Positions 6,677 to 13,308 of a stretch of 13,308 nt of DNA are shown one piece after another; position 1 is the first letter of the stretch, and each line of letters starts with the position of its first letter. Source of the stretch: an uncultured Eubacteriales bacterium (lineage in GTDB: Bacteria; Bacillota_A; Clostridia; Peptostreptococcales; Anaerovoracaceae). Where the stretch lies: NCBI GenBank assembly GCA_902774195.1, contig CACYHM010000010.1:1-13308 (forward strand), in the 5' to 3' direction. Below the pieces are notes generated by a model that had not been told where the DNA came from, did not search any database, and saw only the letters and a program-made list of their open reading frames with translations. Both the position numbers and the translations under genes were made by a program.

Positions 6677-7947
6677 TATGCTTCTTTCTCCATTACCTTT
6701 TCAGGTTCCTTGAGTTCTTTTCTGAGTATGAGCTTCGGTTCCGCCTCGCCGTTCACGACGTCGGCAGTGATGATGCATTTTTCGACCTCAGGTCTCGAAG
6801 GCAGCTCGTACATGATATCCGTCATGATGCCCTCGAAAATGCCTCTCAGTCCCCTGGCTCCGGTATTGAGCTTCAGGGCCTTGTCGGCGATGGCATGGAC
6901 CGCATCATCTTCGACCACGAGATCCACATCGTCCATCGCGAAGAGAGTCTGATACTGCTTCACCAGCGAATTCTTCGGCTCGGTGATTATCCTTACAAGA
7001 GCCTCCTCGCTGAGTTCGGACAGCGCCACCGTTACCGGCAGCCTTCCGATAAGCTCAGGTATGAGTCCGAACTTCAGAAGGTCTTCAGGCTCAGCCTTCA
7101 GCAGGATGTCTGCATCGTCTATATCCGTCACCTTGTCTTCCTTGTTGAAGCCGATGACCTTGTTTCCGAGCCTGACCTTGATTATCTTGTCGAGTCCGGT
7201 GAACGCTCCGCCGCATATGAACAGCACGTCCTTTGTGTCGAAGTGTATGAATTCCTGGTTAGGATGCTTTCTGCCTCCCTGCGGCGGCACATTGGCCACG
7301 GTGCCCTCGATGATCTTGAGGAGGGCCTGCTGAACTCCTTCGCCCGAGACGTCCCTTGTGATCGACATGTTCTCGGACTTTCTGGCGATCTTGTCGATCT
7401 CGTCGACGTAGATGATGCCGCGCTGCGCCCTGTCGAGGTCGCCGTCGGCCGCCTGATAGAGCCTGAGCAGGATGTTCTCGACATCCTCGCCCACGTAGCC
7501 CGCTTCAGTCAGCGAAGTGGCGTCGACTATGGCGAAAGGCACATCGAGAATGCGAGCCAGAGTCTGCGCAAGCAAAGTCTTGCCGCAGCCGGTAGGTCCC
7601 AGCATGAGGATGTTGCTCTTGCTGAGTTCGACCTTCTCTGCGTCGCTGTTTTTGTATCTGTCGAGATGTCTTATCCTTTTATAGTGATTGTATACCGCAA
7701 CGGCCAGACTCCTCTTGGCCTTGTCCTGCTCGATCACGTACTGATCGAGCTCGGCCTTGATCTCGTCCGGTCTCGGGAGCCTGCTGCTCTTCTTCTTAGG
7801 CGCCGGCGTGTTCTCTTCGTCCATCATGGACTTGATGAGGTCGACGCATTCGTTGCAGATGTATACATCAGGTCCGACCATCATGCTGCGGACCTGAGAG
7901 CTCGACTTACCGCAAAATGAACATTTTACTTCGTTGTTATCTGACAT
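6676..7947 (-). CDS. clpX: ATP-dependent Clp protease ATP-binding subunit ClpX
   Basis: This 423-residue AAA+ unfoldase feeds substrates to ClpP. The N-terminal zinc-binding domain has C9, C12, C31 and C34. The AAA+ core has Walker A GPTGCGKT (117-124), the pore-1 loop GYVGED (150-155), Walker [10 protein letters not shown] (D182, E183), an RKH loop (226-228) and the sensor-2 arginine in GARGLRG (R367). The IGF loop that docks into ClpP is present (I265-F267), so it should pair with the ClpP encoded just upstream. The start follows clpP by 16 bases, with AGAGGGA as ribosome binding site. Its stop overlaps the lon start. Length and motifs are complete. Confidence 0.98.
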   Translation of the reverse strand: MSDNNEVKCSFCGKSSSQVRSMMVGPDVYICNECVDLIKSMMDEENTPAPKKKSSRLPRPDEIKAELDQYVIEQDKAKRSLAVAVYNHYKRIRHLDRYKNSDAEKVELSKSNILMLGPTGCGKTLLAQTLARILDVPFAIVDATSLTEAGYVGEDVENILLRLYQAADGDLDRAQRGIIYVDEIDKIARKSENMSITRDVSGEGVQQALLKIIEGTVANVPPQGGRKHPNQEFIHFDTKDVLFICGGAFTGLDKIIKVRLGNKVIGFNKEDKVTDIDDADILLKAEPEDLLKFGLIPELIGRLPVTVALSELSEEALVRIITEPKNSLVKQYQTLFAMDDVDLVVEDDAVHAIADKALKLNTGARGLRGIFEGIMTDIMYELPSRPEVEKCIITADVVNGEAEPKLILRKELKEPEKVMEKEA

Positions 7948-7963
7948 TCGGTCCCTCTGCCTC

Positions 7964-8545
7964 TCAGTGTTTCTCTATGACCTTGTCGATCAGGCCGTAT
8001 TCCGCCGCGTCGGCCGCGCTCATATAGTTGTCCCTGTCGGTATCCTTCTCGATCACCGCGAGGTCCTGTCCGGTCGCTTCAGCCAGTATGCGGTTGAGCC
8101 TGTCCTTTATCTTCAGGATGTGGTCGGCATTGATCTTGATGTCCGACGCCTGGCCCTGGAAGCCTCCGAGCGGCTGGTGGATCATTATCTCGGCGTTCGG
8201 AAGAGCGTATCTCTTGCCTTTCGTGCCGGCGGCCAGCAGTACAGCGCCCATGCTTGCGGCCATGCCGACGCATATGGTGCTGATGTCCGGCTTGATGAAC
8301 CTCATCGTGTCATATATCGCGAGGCCTGCGGTCACCATGCCGCCCGGCGAGTTGATATATACATTGATGTCCTTGTCCGGATCCTGAGCCTCAAGGAAGA
8401 GCAGCTGTGCAACGACAACGCTCGCCGTATGCTCGTTTATCTCTTCGTCTATGAAAATGATCCTGTCGATCAGCAGCCTTGAATATATGTCATAGGTGCG
8501 TTCGCCCTGACCGGTCTGCTCGACTACATATGGTACATAGTTCAT
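7964..8545 (-). CDS. clpP: ATP-dependent Clp protease proteolytic subunit ClpP
   Basis: This 193-residue serine peptidase forms the two-ring, 14-subunit chamber of ClpXP. The catalytic triad is visible: S98 in GMAASMGA, H123 in MIHQPLGG, and D172 in [10 protein letters not shown]. The N-terminal [20 protein letters not shown] is typical of processed Firmicutes ClpP, and the length is normal. The ATG shares a base with the tig stop (TAATG), so translation of trigger factor and ClpP is likely coupled. In Bacillus subtilis clpP is a separate, CtsR-regulated gene. Here it lies between tig and clpX, as in many clostridia and in E. coli. No CtsR-like operator was noticed nearby. Confidence 0.98.
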   Translation of the reverse strand: MNYVPYVVEQTGQGERTYDIYSRLLIDRIIFIDEEINEHTASVVVAQLLFLEAQDPDKDINVYINSPGGMVTAGLAIYDTMRFIKPDISTICVGMAASMGAVLLAAGTKGKRYALPNAEIMIHQPLGGFQGQASDIKINADHILKIKDRLNRILAEATGQDLAVIEKDTDRDNYMSAADAAEYGLIDKVIEKH

Positions 8546-9924
8546 TACTTGTCCTCTTTTTCGGCCTTCTTTGTCTTCTTAGGAGCAGCCTTCTTTTCGG
8601 CCTTCTCTGAAGTCTCTTTCTTTGTTTCTTTTTTGGCGGCCTTCTGCTTCGCGTTGTCGAAGATGAAGTCGATCGCCTTCTTTGTCTGAGCGTCCTCTCT
8701 GAAGTAGTTCTCAGTCTCAGGGCCGGCCATCTCCTTGACCTGATCCATGGTCATGCCGTACTGAGCTGCGAAGTCCTCCATGAGCTTCTTGATCTCTTCT
8801 TCGTCTGCCTCGAGTCCTTCGAGTCTGATGATGTTCTTGAGGAGGATCCTTGTCTTTACTCTCTTCTCGGCTTCAGGCTTCGTCTCTTCTCTGACTTCTT
8901 CGATGGTCTTGCCTGTCCACTCCATGTACTGCTGGAGTCCGAGTCCCTGAGCAGCGAGGCTCTGGTTCATGTCGTAGAGCATGTTGTCGATCTCGCCTGT
9001 GATCATGACCTCAGGCACCTCGATGTCGTTCGACTCGTAAAGCTTCTCGAGAGCTCTGTCCTTCATTACCGAAAGATCCGTCTCGCTCGCCTGCTCCTGG
9101 AGTTTCTTCTTGAGGTCCTTCTTGTACTCTGCCAGAGTCTCGAACTCGCTCACATCGCTTGCAAGCTCATCGTCGATCTCAGGCAGGATCTCTTTCTTGA
9201 TCTCGTGGATCTTGCACTTGAACACAGCAGGTTTGCCTGCGAGCTCTTCTGCATGATAGTCTCCAGGGAATACGACCTCTACGTCGCACTCATCGCCAGG
9301 CTTCTTTCCTTCAAGCTGCTCTTCGAATCCAGGGATGAACTGTCCCGATCCGAGCTCGAGCTCGTAGTTCTCGGCTGATCCGCCGCTGAATGTCTCGCCG
9401 TCGACCGATCCTTCGAAGTCGAATACGAGAGTGTCTCCCTTTTCGGAAGCTCTGTCCTCGACGTTCTCCATCCTCGCCTGGCTCTTCTGTACCTTTTCGA
9501 GCTCAGCCTTGACTTCCTTGTCGCCGATCTTCGTCTCGACCTTTTCGATCTCGAGGCCCTTATATTTCTTTACATCGATCTCAGGGAATACCTGTACGCT
9601 TCCTGTAAGAACGACAGGCTCGTCCTTCTTGATCTCAGGAGCATCGAATGAAGGCTGCGAAACGACTTCTATGTCCATCTGCTTCAGAGCGTCGTAGTAT
9701 CCGTCCTCGAGCAGTGCATTGAGAGCCTCGTCCCAGAAAATGTCGTGGCCATAGTAGTTCTCGATGATCTTTCTCGGAGCCTTGCCCTTGCGGAATCCGT
9801 CAATAGAGAATCTTCCTCTGTTTGCGAGATATGCCTTGTTGAGCGCGTCAGCCCATTCATCCTTCGTGAATTCGATGCTGAATTTTACGACTCCGTTTTC
9901 CTTTGAAATCTGTGTTGCCTTCAT
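8545..9924 (-). CDS. tig: Trigger factor (ribosome-associated chaperone and prolyl isomerase)
   Basis: Trigger factor binds ribosomal protein L23 at the exit tunnel and helps nascent chains fold. Domains in order are: an N-terminal ribosome-binding domain with signature GFRKGKAPR (43-51), an FKBP-type PPIase domain (about 160-243; [10 protein letters not shown] to [10 protein letters not shown]), and a helical C-terminal chaperone domain to about 425. The last 34 residues (426-459) form a lysine-, glutamate- and alanine-rich tail, beyond the usual length of about 430. GGAGG lies about ten bases before the ATG. The gap to the upstream CYTH gene is only 42 bases. The gene opens the tig-clpP-clpX-lon block, and its stop overlaps the clpP start. 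Confidence 0.97.
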   Translation of the reverse strand: MKATQISKENGVVKFSIEFTKDEWADALNKAYLANRGRFSIDGFRKGKAPRKIIENYYGHDIFWDEALNALLEDGYYDALKQMDIEVVSQPSFDAPEIKKDEPVVLTGSVQVFPEIDVKKYKGLEIEKVETKIGDKEVKAELEKVQKSQARMENVEDRASEKGDTLVFDFEGSVDGETFSGGSAENYELELGSGQFIPGFEEQLEGKKPGDECDVEVVFPGDYHAEELAGKPAVFKCKIHEIKKEILPEIDDELASDVSEFETLAEYKKDLKKKLQEQASETDLSVMKDRALEKLYESNDIEVPEVMITGEIDNMLYDMNQSLAAQGLGLQQYMEWTGKTIEEVREETKPEAEKRVKTRILLKNIIRLEGLEADEEEIKKLMEDFAAQYGMTMDQVKEMAGPETENYFREDAQTKKAIDFIFDNAKQKAAKKETKKETSEKAEKKAAPKKTKKAEKEDK

Positions 9925-9966
9925 TTGAAAATGTCCTCCGTGAATTTATATTCCTTTATTATTATC

Positions 9967-10578
9967 TTACTCAAACGCCCTCTGGAGCTTCGATCTGTCT
10001 TCGGCTACGAGTTCGTATTTGTCCTGTATGAGTTCGGCGAGCTGCATGAAGTCGTCTTCGTCGCCGTAATACCACTCGATCTCGAGCTCGCAGATAGGCA
10101 CCAGGTGTCCGTCCATGTGATGGATCACTCCCTCGTCTATCGATATGCAGCTGATCGACTTTCCGGTATCCACCTTGAACTGCCTGCGCTGGTAGTCCAT
10201 GGATATGGTCCTTACAAGCTTCTTGTCGCCGGCAGCCTCGTGCAGCACCTCGTATGCGTCGCTCGAAATGAAGAGCTCGATGTCGGGATCGTCGGCGAAC
10301 CTTTCGTCGTTGACCACCAGATTGAATTCCTCTCTCTGATGGAGTCCCTCCCTGACGTTCACATCCCACTTGATGGTGGCTGTGCAGCGGTCGTCCTCCT
10401 GACGTATCCTGTAGGCTATGCCCTTTTTGCGGAAATCGAAGTCGGCAGTATCGAAATACTCCGCGTGCATGTCGATCGCCTCGACAGCTTCGATCCCCAT
10501 CTTGTTGATCTCGGCATTCTTCACGATCCTGTCGAATACAGTCGGATCGCTGAGTGCGTATTTGAATTCAGTCTCCAT
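9967..10578 (-). CDS. CYTH-domain phosphohydrolase (triphosphate tunnel metalloenzyme family)
   Basis: The start is the ATG at 10576-10578, preceded by AGAGGGAG five bases upstream. A 17-residue upstream extension has no ribosome binding site. The 203-residue product begins METEFKY, the ExExK signature (E2, E4, K6) that binds metal and triphosphate in the CYTH tunnel. Further matches are YFDTADFDF (41-49), AYRIR (55-59), TIKW (68-71), REEFN (82-86), SIDEG (146-150), ELEIE (164-168) and a final SKLQRAFE. CYTH proteins include inorganic triphosphatases, thiamine triphosphatases and class IV adenylate cyclases. The bacterial single-domain form is most often a triphosphatase, so that is the likeliest activity, but the substrate is not fixed by the sequence. 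It sits between murI and tig, 77 bases after murI. Confidence 0.85.
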   Translation of the reverse strand: METEFKYALSDPTVFDRIVKNAEINKMGIEAVEAIDMHAEYFDTADFDFRKKGIAYRIRQEDDRCTATIKWDVNVREGLHQREEFNLVVNDERFADDPDIELFISSDAYEVLHEAAGDKKLVRTISMDYQRRQFKVDTGKSISCISIDEGVIHHMDGHLVPICELEIEWYYGDEDDFMQLAELIQDKYELVAEDRSKLQRAFE

Positions 10579-10623
10579 AATAACTCCCTCTGTGGCGTGC
10601 ATCTGAAGCATAAACGCATCAGA

Positions 10624-10644
10624 GTACAAGCTTATTGATTGTAC
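10624..10644. repeat. Inverted and direct TTGTAC repeats upstream of the CYTH gene
   Basis: GTACAA (10624-10629) and TTGTAC (10639-10644) form a perfect inverted repeat around nine bases. Read on the minus strand the heptamer CTTGTAC also occurs twice, 17 bases apart. It lies in the short gap between murI and the CYTH gene, where a promoter would be expected. TTGTAC could serve as a -35 box, although no good -10 follows at the right spacing. A regulator site is possible but unproven. Confidence 0.3.
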
Positions 10645-10655
10645 AAGAAAAGTTA

Positions 10656-11456
10656 CTATTCTTCAAGTTTTAATAGGTGTATTTTGAAATCCGTGTCCCT
10701 GAACAGCATATCCGTCATGGCGATGAAGTTGTCCGACATGTCGCTCGCGTAATACCTGTCCGTGAATTCCGAGCCCGAGGCGAGCATGTGTCTGTCCGTC
10801 AGTATCTTTCTGGCCTCGCTCACGACCTCTGCCGATGAGCTGTACAGCCTCAGTCCCGGATAGAGCTTTCTGATGTGCCCCGCGACAAGCGGATAATGGG
10901 TGCAGCCCAGTATGAGGTCGCTGAAGCCGCCCTCCCTGACGAAATCGTCCATGTAGTGCTTTACCGTAAGTTCCATGATATCCGTGTCCGTCAGGCCCTC
11001 CTCGACAAGAGGGACTATGGCCGGGCAGGCGGCGCTGCAGACCTTTATCTCAGGGTCGAGCGCGCGAAGCTCCCTGCCGTACACGTCGCTTCCTATCGTC
11101 GCCTTTGTGGCTATGACGCCCACATTGCTGCAGCCGTCCGATACGACCTTTCTTACCGTCGGTCCGATGACTCCTATGATCGGTATCGCCGGATAGCGCT
11201 CTCTGAGAGAGTCGAGCGCCAGCGCGGTGACGGTATTGCAGGCGATGAGTATCATCTTTGTATTGCGTGCGACCAGGTAATCCACGATCTGTGTGGCGAA
11301 TTTGATTATGGTCTCGGGCGATTTCGATCCGTAAGGCGTTCTCGCGGTATCCCCGTAGTATATGACCTTCTCTTCAGGCAGCTGCCTGTGGAGCTCCTGC
11401 ACCGAGGTCAGGCCGCCGAGTCCTGAATCGAACACTCCGATAGGCCTGTTATCCAT
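10656..11456 (-). CDS. murI: Glutamate racemase
   Basis: This 266-residue cofactor-independent racemase makes D-glutamate for peptidoglycan precursors in the cytoplasm. Visible motifs are the N-terminal IGVFDSGLGGLT (D10, S11), the YYGDTARTPYG loop (33-43), the first catalytic cysteine in ACNT (C73) and the second in LGCTHYPL (C185, with H187). Length is normal. The ATG lies eight bases inside the end of the upstream metallo-beta-lactamase-fold gene, and GGAGG within that gene serves as ribosome binding site, so translation is coupled. No own promoter is apparent. Cell-wall demand is therefore tied to the same transcript as an RNase-like protein and a CYTH enzyme. Confidence 0.97.
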   Translation of the reverse strand: MDNRPIGVFDSGLGGLTSVQELHRQLPEEKVIYYGDTARTPYGSKSPETIIKFATQIVDYLVARNTKMILIACNTVTALALDSLRERYPAIPIIGVIGPTVRKVVSDGCSNVGVIATKATIGSDVYGRELRALDPEIKVCSAACPAIVPLVEEGLTDTDIMELTVKHYMDDFVREGGFSDLILGCTHYPLVAGHIRKLYPGLRLYSSSAEVVSEARKILTDRHMLASGSEFTDRYYASDMSDNFIAMTDMLFRDTDFKIHLLKLEE

Positions 11457-13098
11457 TGCTTTCCTCCGAGGATTCGTATTTGGCGATTATGGCTTCGATG
11501 TCCCGGCGCATCTTGTTGAGCTCCTTGTTTGCATGCCCTTCGCTCTTTCCGATGAGCTGCATCAGCGCTACGCCGCTGTTTTTGAGGTCTCTGAATGCAG
11601 GCGACATGGCAGCATCCGATCTGTGATCGCCTGCGCCTGCACCGCCGCCCTGAGCCTGCTTTCTTATTACAGGCTTCACTTCGGCCTTCTGCAGCAGCTC
11701 GTTCGCCGCAAGATCCCAGACCTCGCCGCTGTACGGAGCCACAGCTTCCTTTCCCGTCGCCTTTGCTGCTTCGGCAGCGAAGCTTTCCGTGACCTGATCT
11801 TCTCCGTGGTTTATGAATATCCTCGTCGATACATTCGTCTTTTTTATCCACTCGAGCAGATGCGGCTCATCGGCGTGGCTGCTGAACGAGTCTATCCTTG
11901 CGATCTCGGCCTTTACCTGTATCTCCTCTCCGAAGAGCTTGACGACAGGCGCTCCGTCGAGCAGTTTCGCTCCTACGGTGCCCTGGCTCTGGTAGCCGAC
12001 GAAGAGCACGGTGCATTCAGGTCTCCAGAGGTTGTGCTTCAGGTGATGCCTTATGCGGCCCGCCTCGCACATGCCCGAGGCCGAGATTATGACCTTCGGA
12101 GTCAGGTCATCATTGATGGCTTTCGATTCATCGCTCGATACCGAAAGCTTTAGATCCGGGAAAGTCACTGGGTTGACACCTGATCTCAGAAGCTCTATGG
12201 CCTCCTCATCGTAGTAGTCATACAGTTCGGTGCTGTATATATTGGTCGCCTCGACGGCGAGCGGGCTGTCGACCACTACTGGGAAGTTAGCGTGGTTCTT
12301 TACCAGGCCTTTTTCCTTGATGATCCTGATGAAGTAGAGCAGCTCCTGCGTCCTGCCTACCGCGAATGCCGGCACCACGAGGTTGCCTCCCCTGTCCAGC
12401 GTGCGCTGTATTATACCGGTCAGCAGATTTTCGTAGTCAGGCGCTTCAGGGTGGACGCGGTCTCCGTATGTGGATTCGCAAACGATGTAGTCAGCGTGGA
12501 GCGGGTCCTGAGGCTCCTTGATGAGAGGCTTCGCCACGTTTCCGATGTCTCCGGAGAAGAGTATCGTCTTTTCGACGCCGTCCTCATTCAGAGAGAACAG
12601 AACGCTGGAGGAGCCGAGCAGATGCCCCGCATCGGTATAGCTTATGTTTATGCCGTCGAACACCGGGATATCCGTTCCGTAGCCCGCCGTTTTGAAGAGC
12701 GGGATGGTGTTCATCACGTCATCCATCGTGTAAAGAGGCTCGTATTCTTCGGCGCCCGCTCTCTTGCCCTTGCGGTTTCTCCACTGCATTTCGAATTCCT
12801 GTATGTGCGCGGAATCCTTGAGCATTATCTCGCAAAGGTGTTTGGTGGCCTCGGTCGAATAGATCGGCCCGGAATAGCCGTTGGCGACCAGGAACGGAAG
12901 CTTGCCCGTATGGTCGATGTGAGCGTGCGTAACGACGACAGCGTCGATGTCTGAAGGGGCTACCGGTATCTCGATGTTCTCGAACAGATCCGCGCCCTGC
13001 TCCATTCCGCAGTCTACGATGATGTTCTTGCCGCAGGCCTGAAGAAGCGTGCAGGAACCTGTGACTTCGTGAGTTGCTCCGATAAACGTGACTTTCAT
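11449..13098 (-). CDS. Metallo-beta-lactamase/beta-CASP RNase-like protein (CPSF73/YsdC-type)
   Basis: The 549 residues hold an MBL fold with HAHIDH (H58, H60, D62, H63), GHLLG (H159) and SGDIG (D184), and an inserted beta-CASP domain with motif A CESTYGD (E208), motif B in SGMCEAGRIRHHL (H351/H352), and motif C SSHAD (H408). H431 in NHGE completes the zinc site. All metal ligands are present, so an active RNA endonuclease or exonuclease is likely. It belongs to the CPSF73-like branch rather than RNase J by its SASGM and RHHL motifs, but its substrate is unknown. After about residue 475 comes a Gly/Ala-rich linker (QGGGAGAG) and a charged helical tail to 549. GGAGG lies nine bases before the ATG. 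It is the first gene of the leftward set and overlaps murI by eight bases. Confidence 0.9.
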   Translation of the reverse strand: MKVTFIGATHEVTGSCTLLQACGKNIIVDCGMEQGADLFENIEIPVAPSDIDAVVVTHAHIDHTGKLPFLVANGYSGPIYSTEATKHLCEIMLKDSAHIQEFEMQWRNRKGKRAGAEEYEPLYTMDDVMNTIPLFKTAGYGTDIPVFDGINISYTDAGHLLGSSSVLFSLNEDGVEKTILFSGDIGNVAKPLIKEPQDPLHADYIVCESTYGDRVHPEAPDYENLLTGIIQRTLDRGGNLVVPAFAVGRTQELLYFIRIIKEKGLVKNHANFPVVVDSPLAVEATNIYSTELYDYYDEEAIELLRSGVNPVTFPDLKLSVSSDESKAINDDLTPKVIISASGMCEAGRIRHHLKHNLWRPECTVLFVGYQSQGTVGAKLLDGAPVVKLFGEEIQVKAEIARIDSFSSHADEPHLLEWIKKTNVSTRIFINHGEDQVTESFAAEAAKATGKEAVAPYSGEVWDLAANELLQKAEVKPVIRKQAQGGGAGAGDHRSDAAMSPAFRDLKNSGVALMQLIGKSEGHANKELNKMRRDIEAIIAKYESSEESNG

Positions 13099-13132
13099 TA
13101 TATTATTCCTCCGTTATCGATGGATATACTGT

Positions 13133-13148
13133 CAGGGATGGGACCCTG
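13133..13148 (-). other. Small hairpin in the leader of the beta-CASP gene
   Basis: CAGGG and CCCTG form a 5-bp stem around a six-base loop in the leader between the leftward promoter and the beta-CASP start codon. No T-run follows, so it is not an intrinsic terminator. It may stabilise the 5' end of the mRNA. Confidence 0.3.
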
Positions 13149-13177
13149 CCGTAAAGATTTACATAAATTAACGACTT

Positions 13178-13186
13178 ATTATAGCA
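13178..13186 (-). promoter_or_regulatory. Extended -10 promoter for the leftward MBL-murI-CYTH set
   Basis: On the minus strand TGCTATAAT gives a perfect -10 box (TATAAT, 13178-13183) with the TG extension one base upstream. The hexamer 17 bases further up (GCGCTT) is a poor -35, which extended -10 promoters tolerate. Transcription would start near 13171, leaving a leader of about 70 bases. The inverted repeat GCGCT-TACAC-AGCGC lies between the -35 and -10 regions and could be an operator. Confidence 0.55.
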
Positions 13187-13221
13187 TGATTGCGCTGTGT
13201 AAGCGCTTATTCGGGAGAAAA

Positions 13222-13241
13222 AATATTTTTTGAAAAATATT
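13222..13241. repeat. AT-rich inverted repeat beside the CIRCE operator
   Basis: AATATTTTT (13222-13230) and AAAAATATT (13233-13241) form a perfect 9-bp inverted repeat with a two-base centre, touching the left arm of CIRCE. It lies upstream of the rightward promoter and also upstream of the leftward one. It may act as an UP-type element or a bend. Confidence 0.5.
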
Positions 13242-13266
13242 AGCACTCGCTATTGACGAGTGCTAA
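13240..13266 (+). promoter_or_regulatory. CIRCE operator (HrcA binding site)
   Basis: TTAGCACTC-N9-GAGTGCTAA is a perfect match to the CIRCE consensus, the inverted repeat bound by the heat-shock repressor HrcA in most bacteria. Such sites are found almost only before groES-groEL and hrcA-grpE-dnaK-dnaJ. Because it overlaps the rightward promoter, the controlled operon should start just beyond the right edge. HrcA represses in normal growth, and GroEL supports HrcA folding. Confidence 0.96.
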
Positions 13267-13281
13267 CAAAAGTGCTATAGT
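13253..13281 (+). promoter_or_regulatory. Sigma-A promoter overlapping CIRCE, facing right
   Basis: TTGACG (13253-13258), a 17-base spacer and TATAGT (13276-13281) form a near-consensus vegetative promoter. Its -35 box lies inside the CIRCE spacer and right arm, so HrcA bound there would block RNA polymerase. The start of transcription would be near 13288, and no coding start is reached before the window ends. The target is probably groES or hrcA, but it cannot be seen. Confidence 0.88.
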
Positions 13282-13308
13282 GTGCTTGTCAACGAAAAGA
13301 AGCGGCCG

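Noticed and set aside
9945..9974. Possible promoter for tig on the minus strand (TTGAGT, 18 bases, TATAAA).
   Set aside because: The transcription start would fall at the GGAGG ribosome binding site and spoil it. Cotranscription from upstream is as likely, so it is not listed as a feature.
1..13308. CRISPR arrays, tRNA or rRNA genes, toxin-antitoxin pairs and defence genes.
   Set aside because: None was seen. Repeats here are single palindromes, nearly all sequence is coding for recognised housekeeping proteins, and no spacer-repeat periodicity or tRNA-like fold was noticed.

Overview
The window looks like a Bacillota (Clostridia-type) chromosome of moderate GC. The signs are: Shine-Dalgarno sites of the GGAGG type before most genes; a perfect CIRCE operator of the HrcA heat-shock regulon; a tig-clpP-clpX-lon-engB run that extends the tig-clpX-lon-ysxC order known from Bacillus subtilis; and a structured leader before rplS. 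Genus cannot be fixed from sequence reading alone. This is mostly a housekeeping region. Every visible gene is on the minus strand, so transcription runs from right to left.

Layout in transcription order. (i) 13308-13099 is a divergent control region. A CIRCE operator overlaps a strong plus-strand sigma-A promoter that fires out of the window, probably into groESL or hrcA-grpE-dnaK. About 70 bp away, an extended -10 promoter fires leftwards. (ii) 13098-9967 holds a metallo-beta-lactamase/beta-CASP RNase-like protein, glutamate racemase (murI) and a CYTH-domain phosphohydrolase. (iii) 9924-4355 is a proteostasis block: trigger factor, ClpP, ClpX and Lon, with tig/clpP and clpX/lon joined by TAATG stop-start overlaps. 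(iv) 4347-2344 holds the ribosome-assembly GTPase EngB, a hypoxanthine phosphoribosyltransferase joined by a TGATG overlap, and a PHP-domain phosphoesterase. (v) 2343-1772 holds a 76-bp nested palindrome resembling a REP/MITE element, then a small gene resembling phage-type late regulators. (vi) 1717-309 holds a NudF-type NUDIX gene broken by a single-base frameshift, then an XerD-position tyrosine recombinase that keeps its tyrosine but has lost three of six catalytic residues. (vii) 270-1 holds a promoter, an autoregulatory-type leader and the first 46 codons of rplS (L19).

The genes fit together as growth and quality control: nascent-chain folding (Tig), ATP-dependent proteolysis (ClpXP, Lon), ribosome maturation (EngB, L19), RNA processing or decay (beta-CASP and PHP proteins), purine salvage (Hpt) and cell-wall precursor supply (MurI). 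A heat-shock operator sits at the border. No clear new defence or mobile system is present. The points most worth a second look are the catalytically degenerate Xer protein, the orphan phage-like regulator beside the palindromic element, the NUDIX frameshift and the rplS leader.
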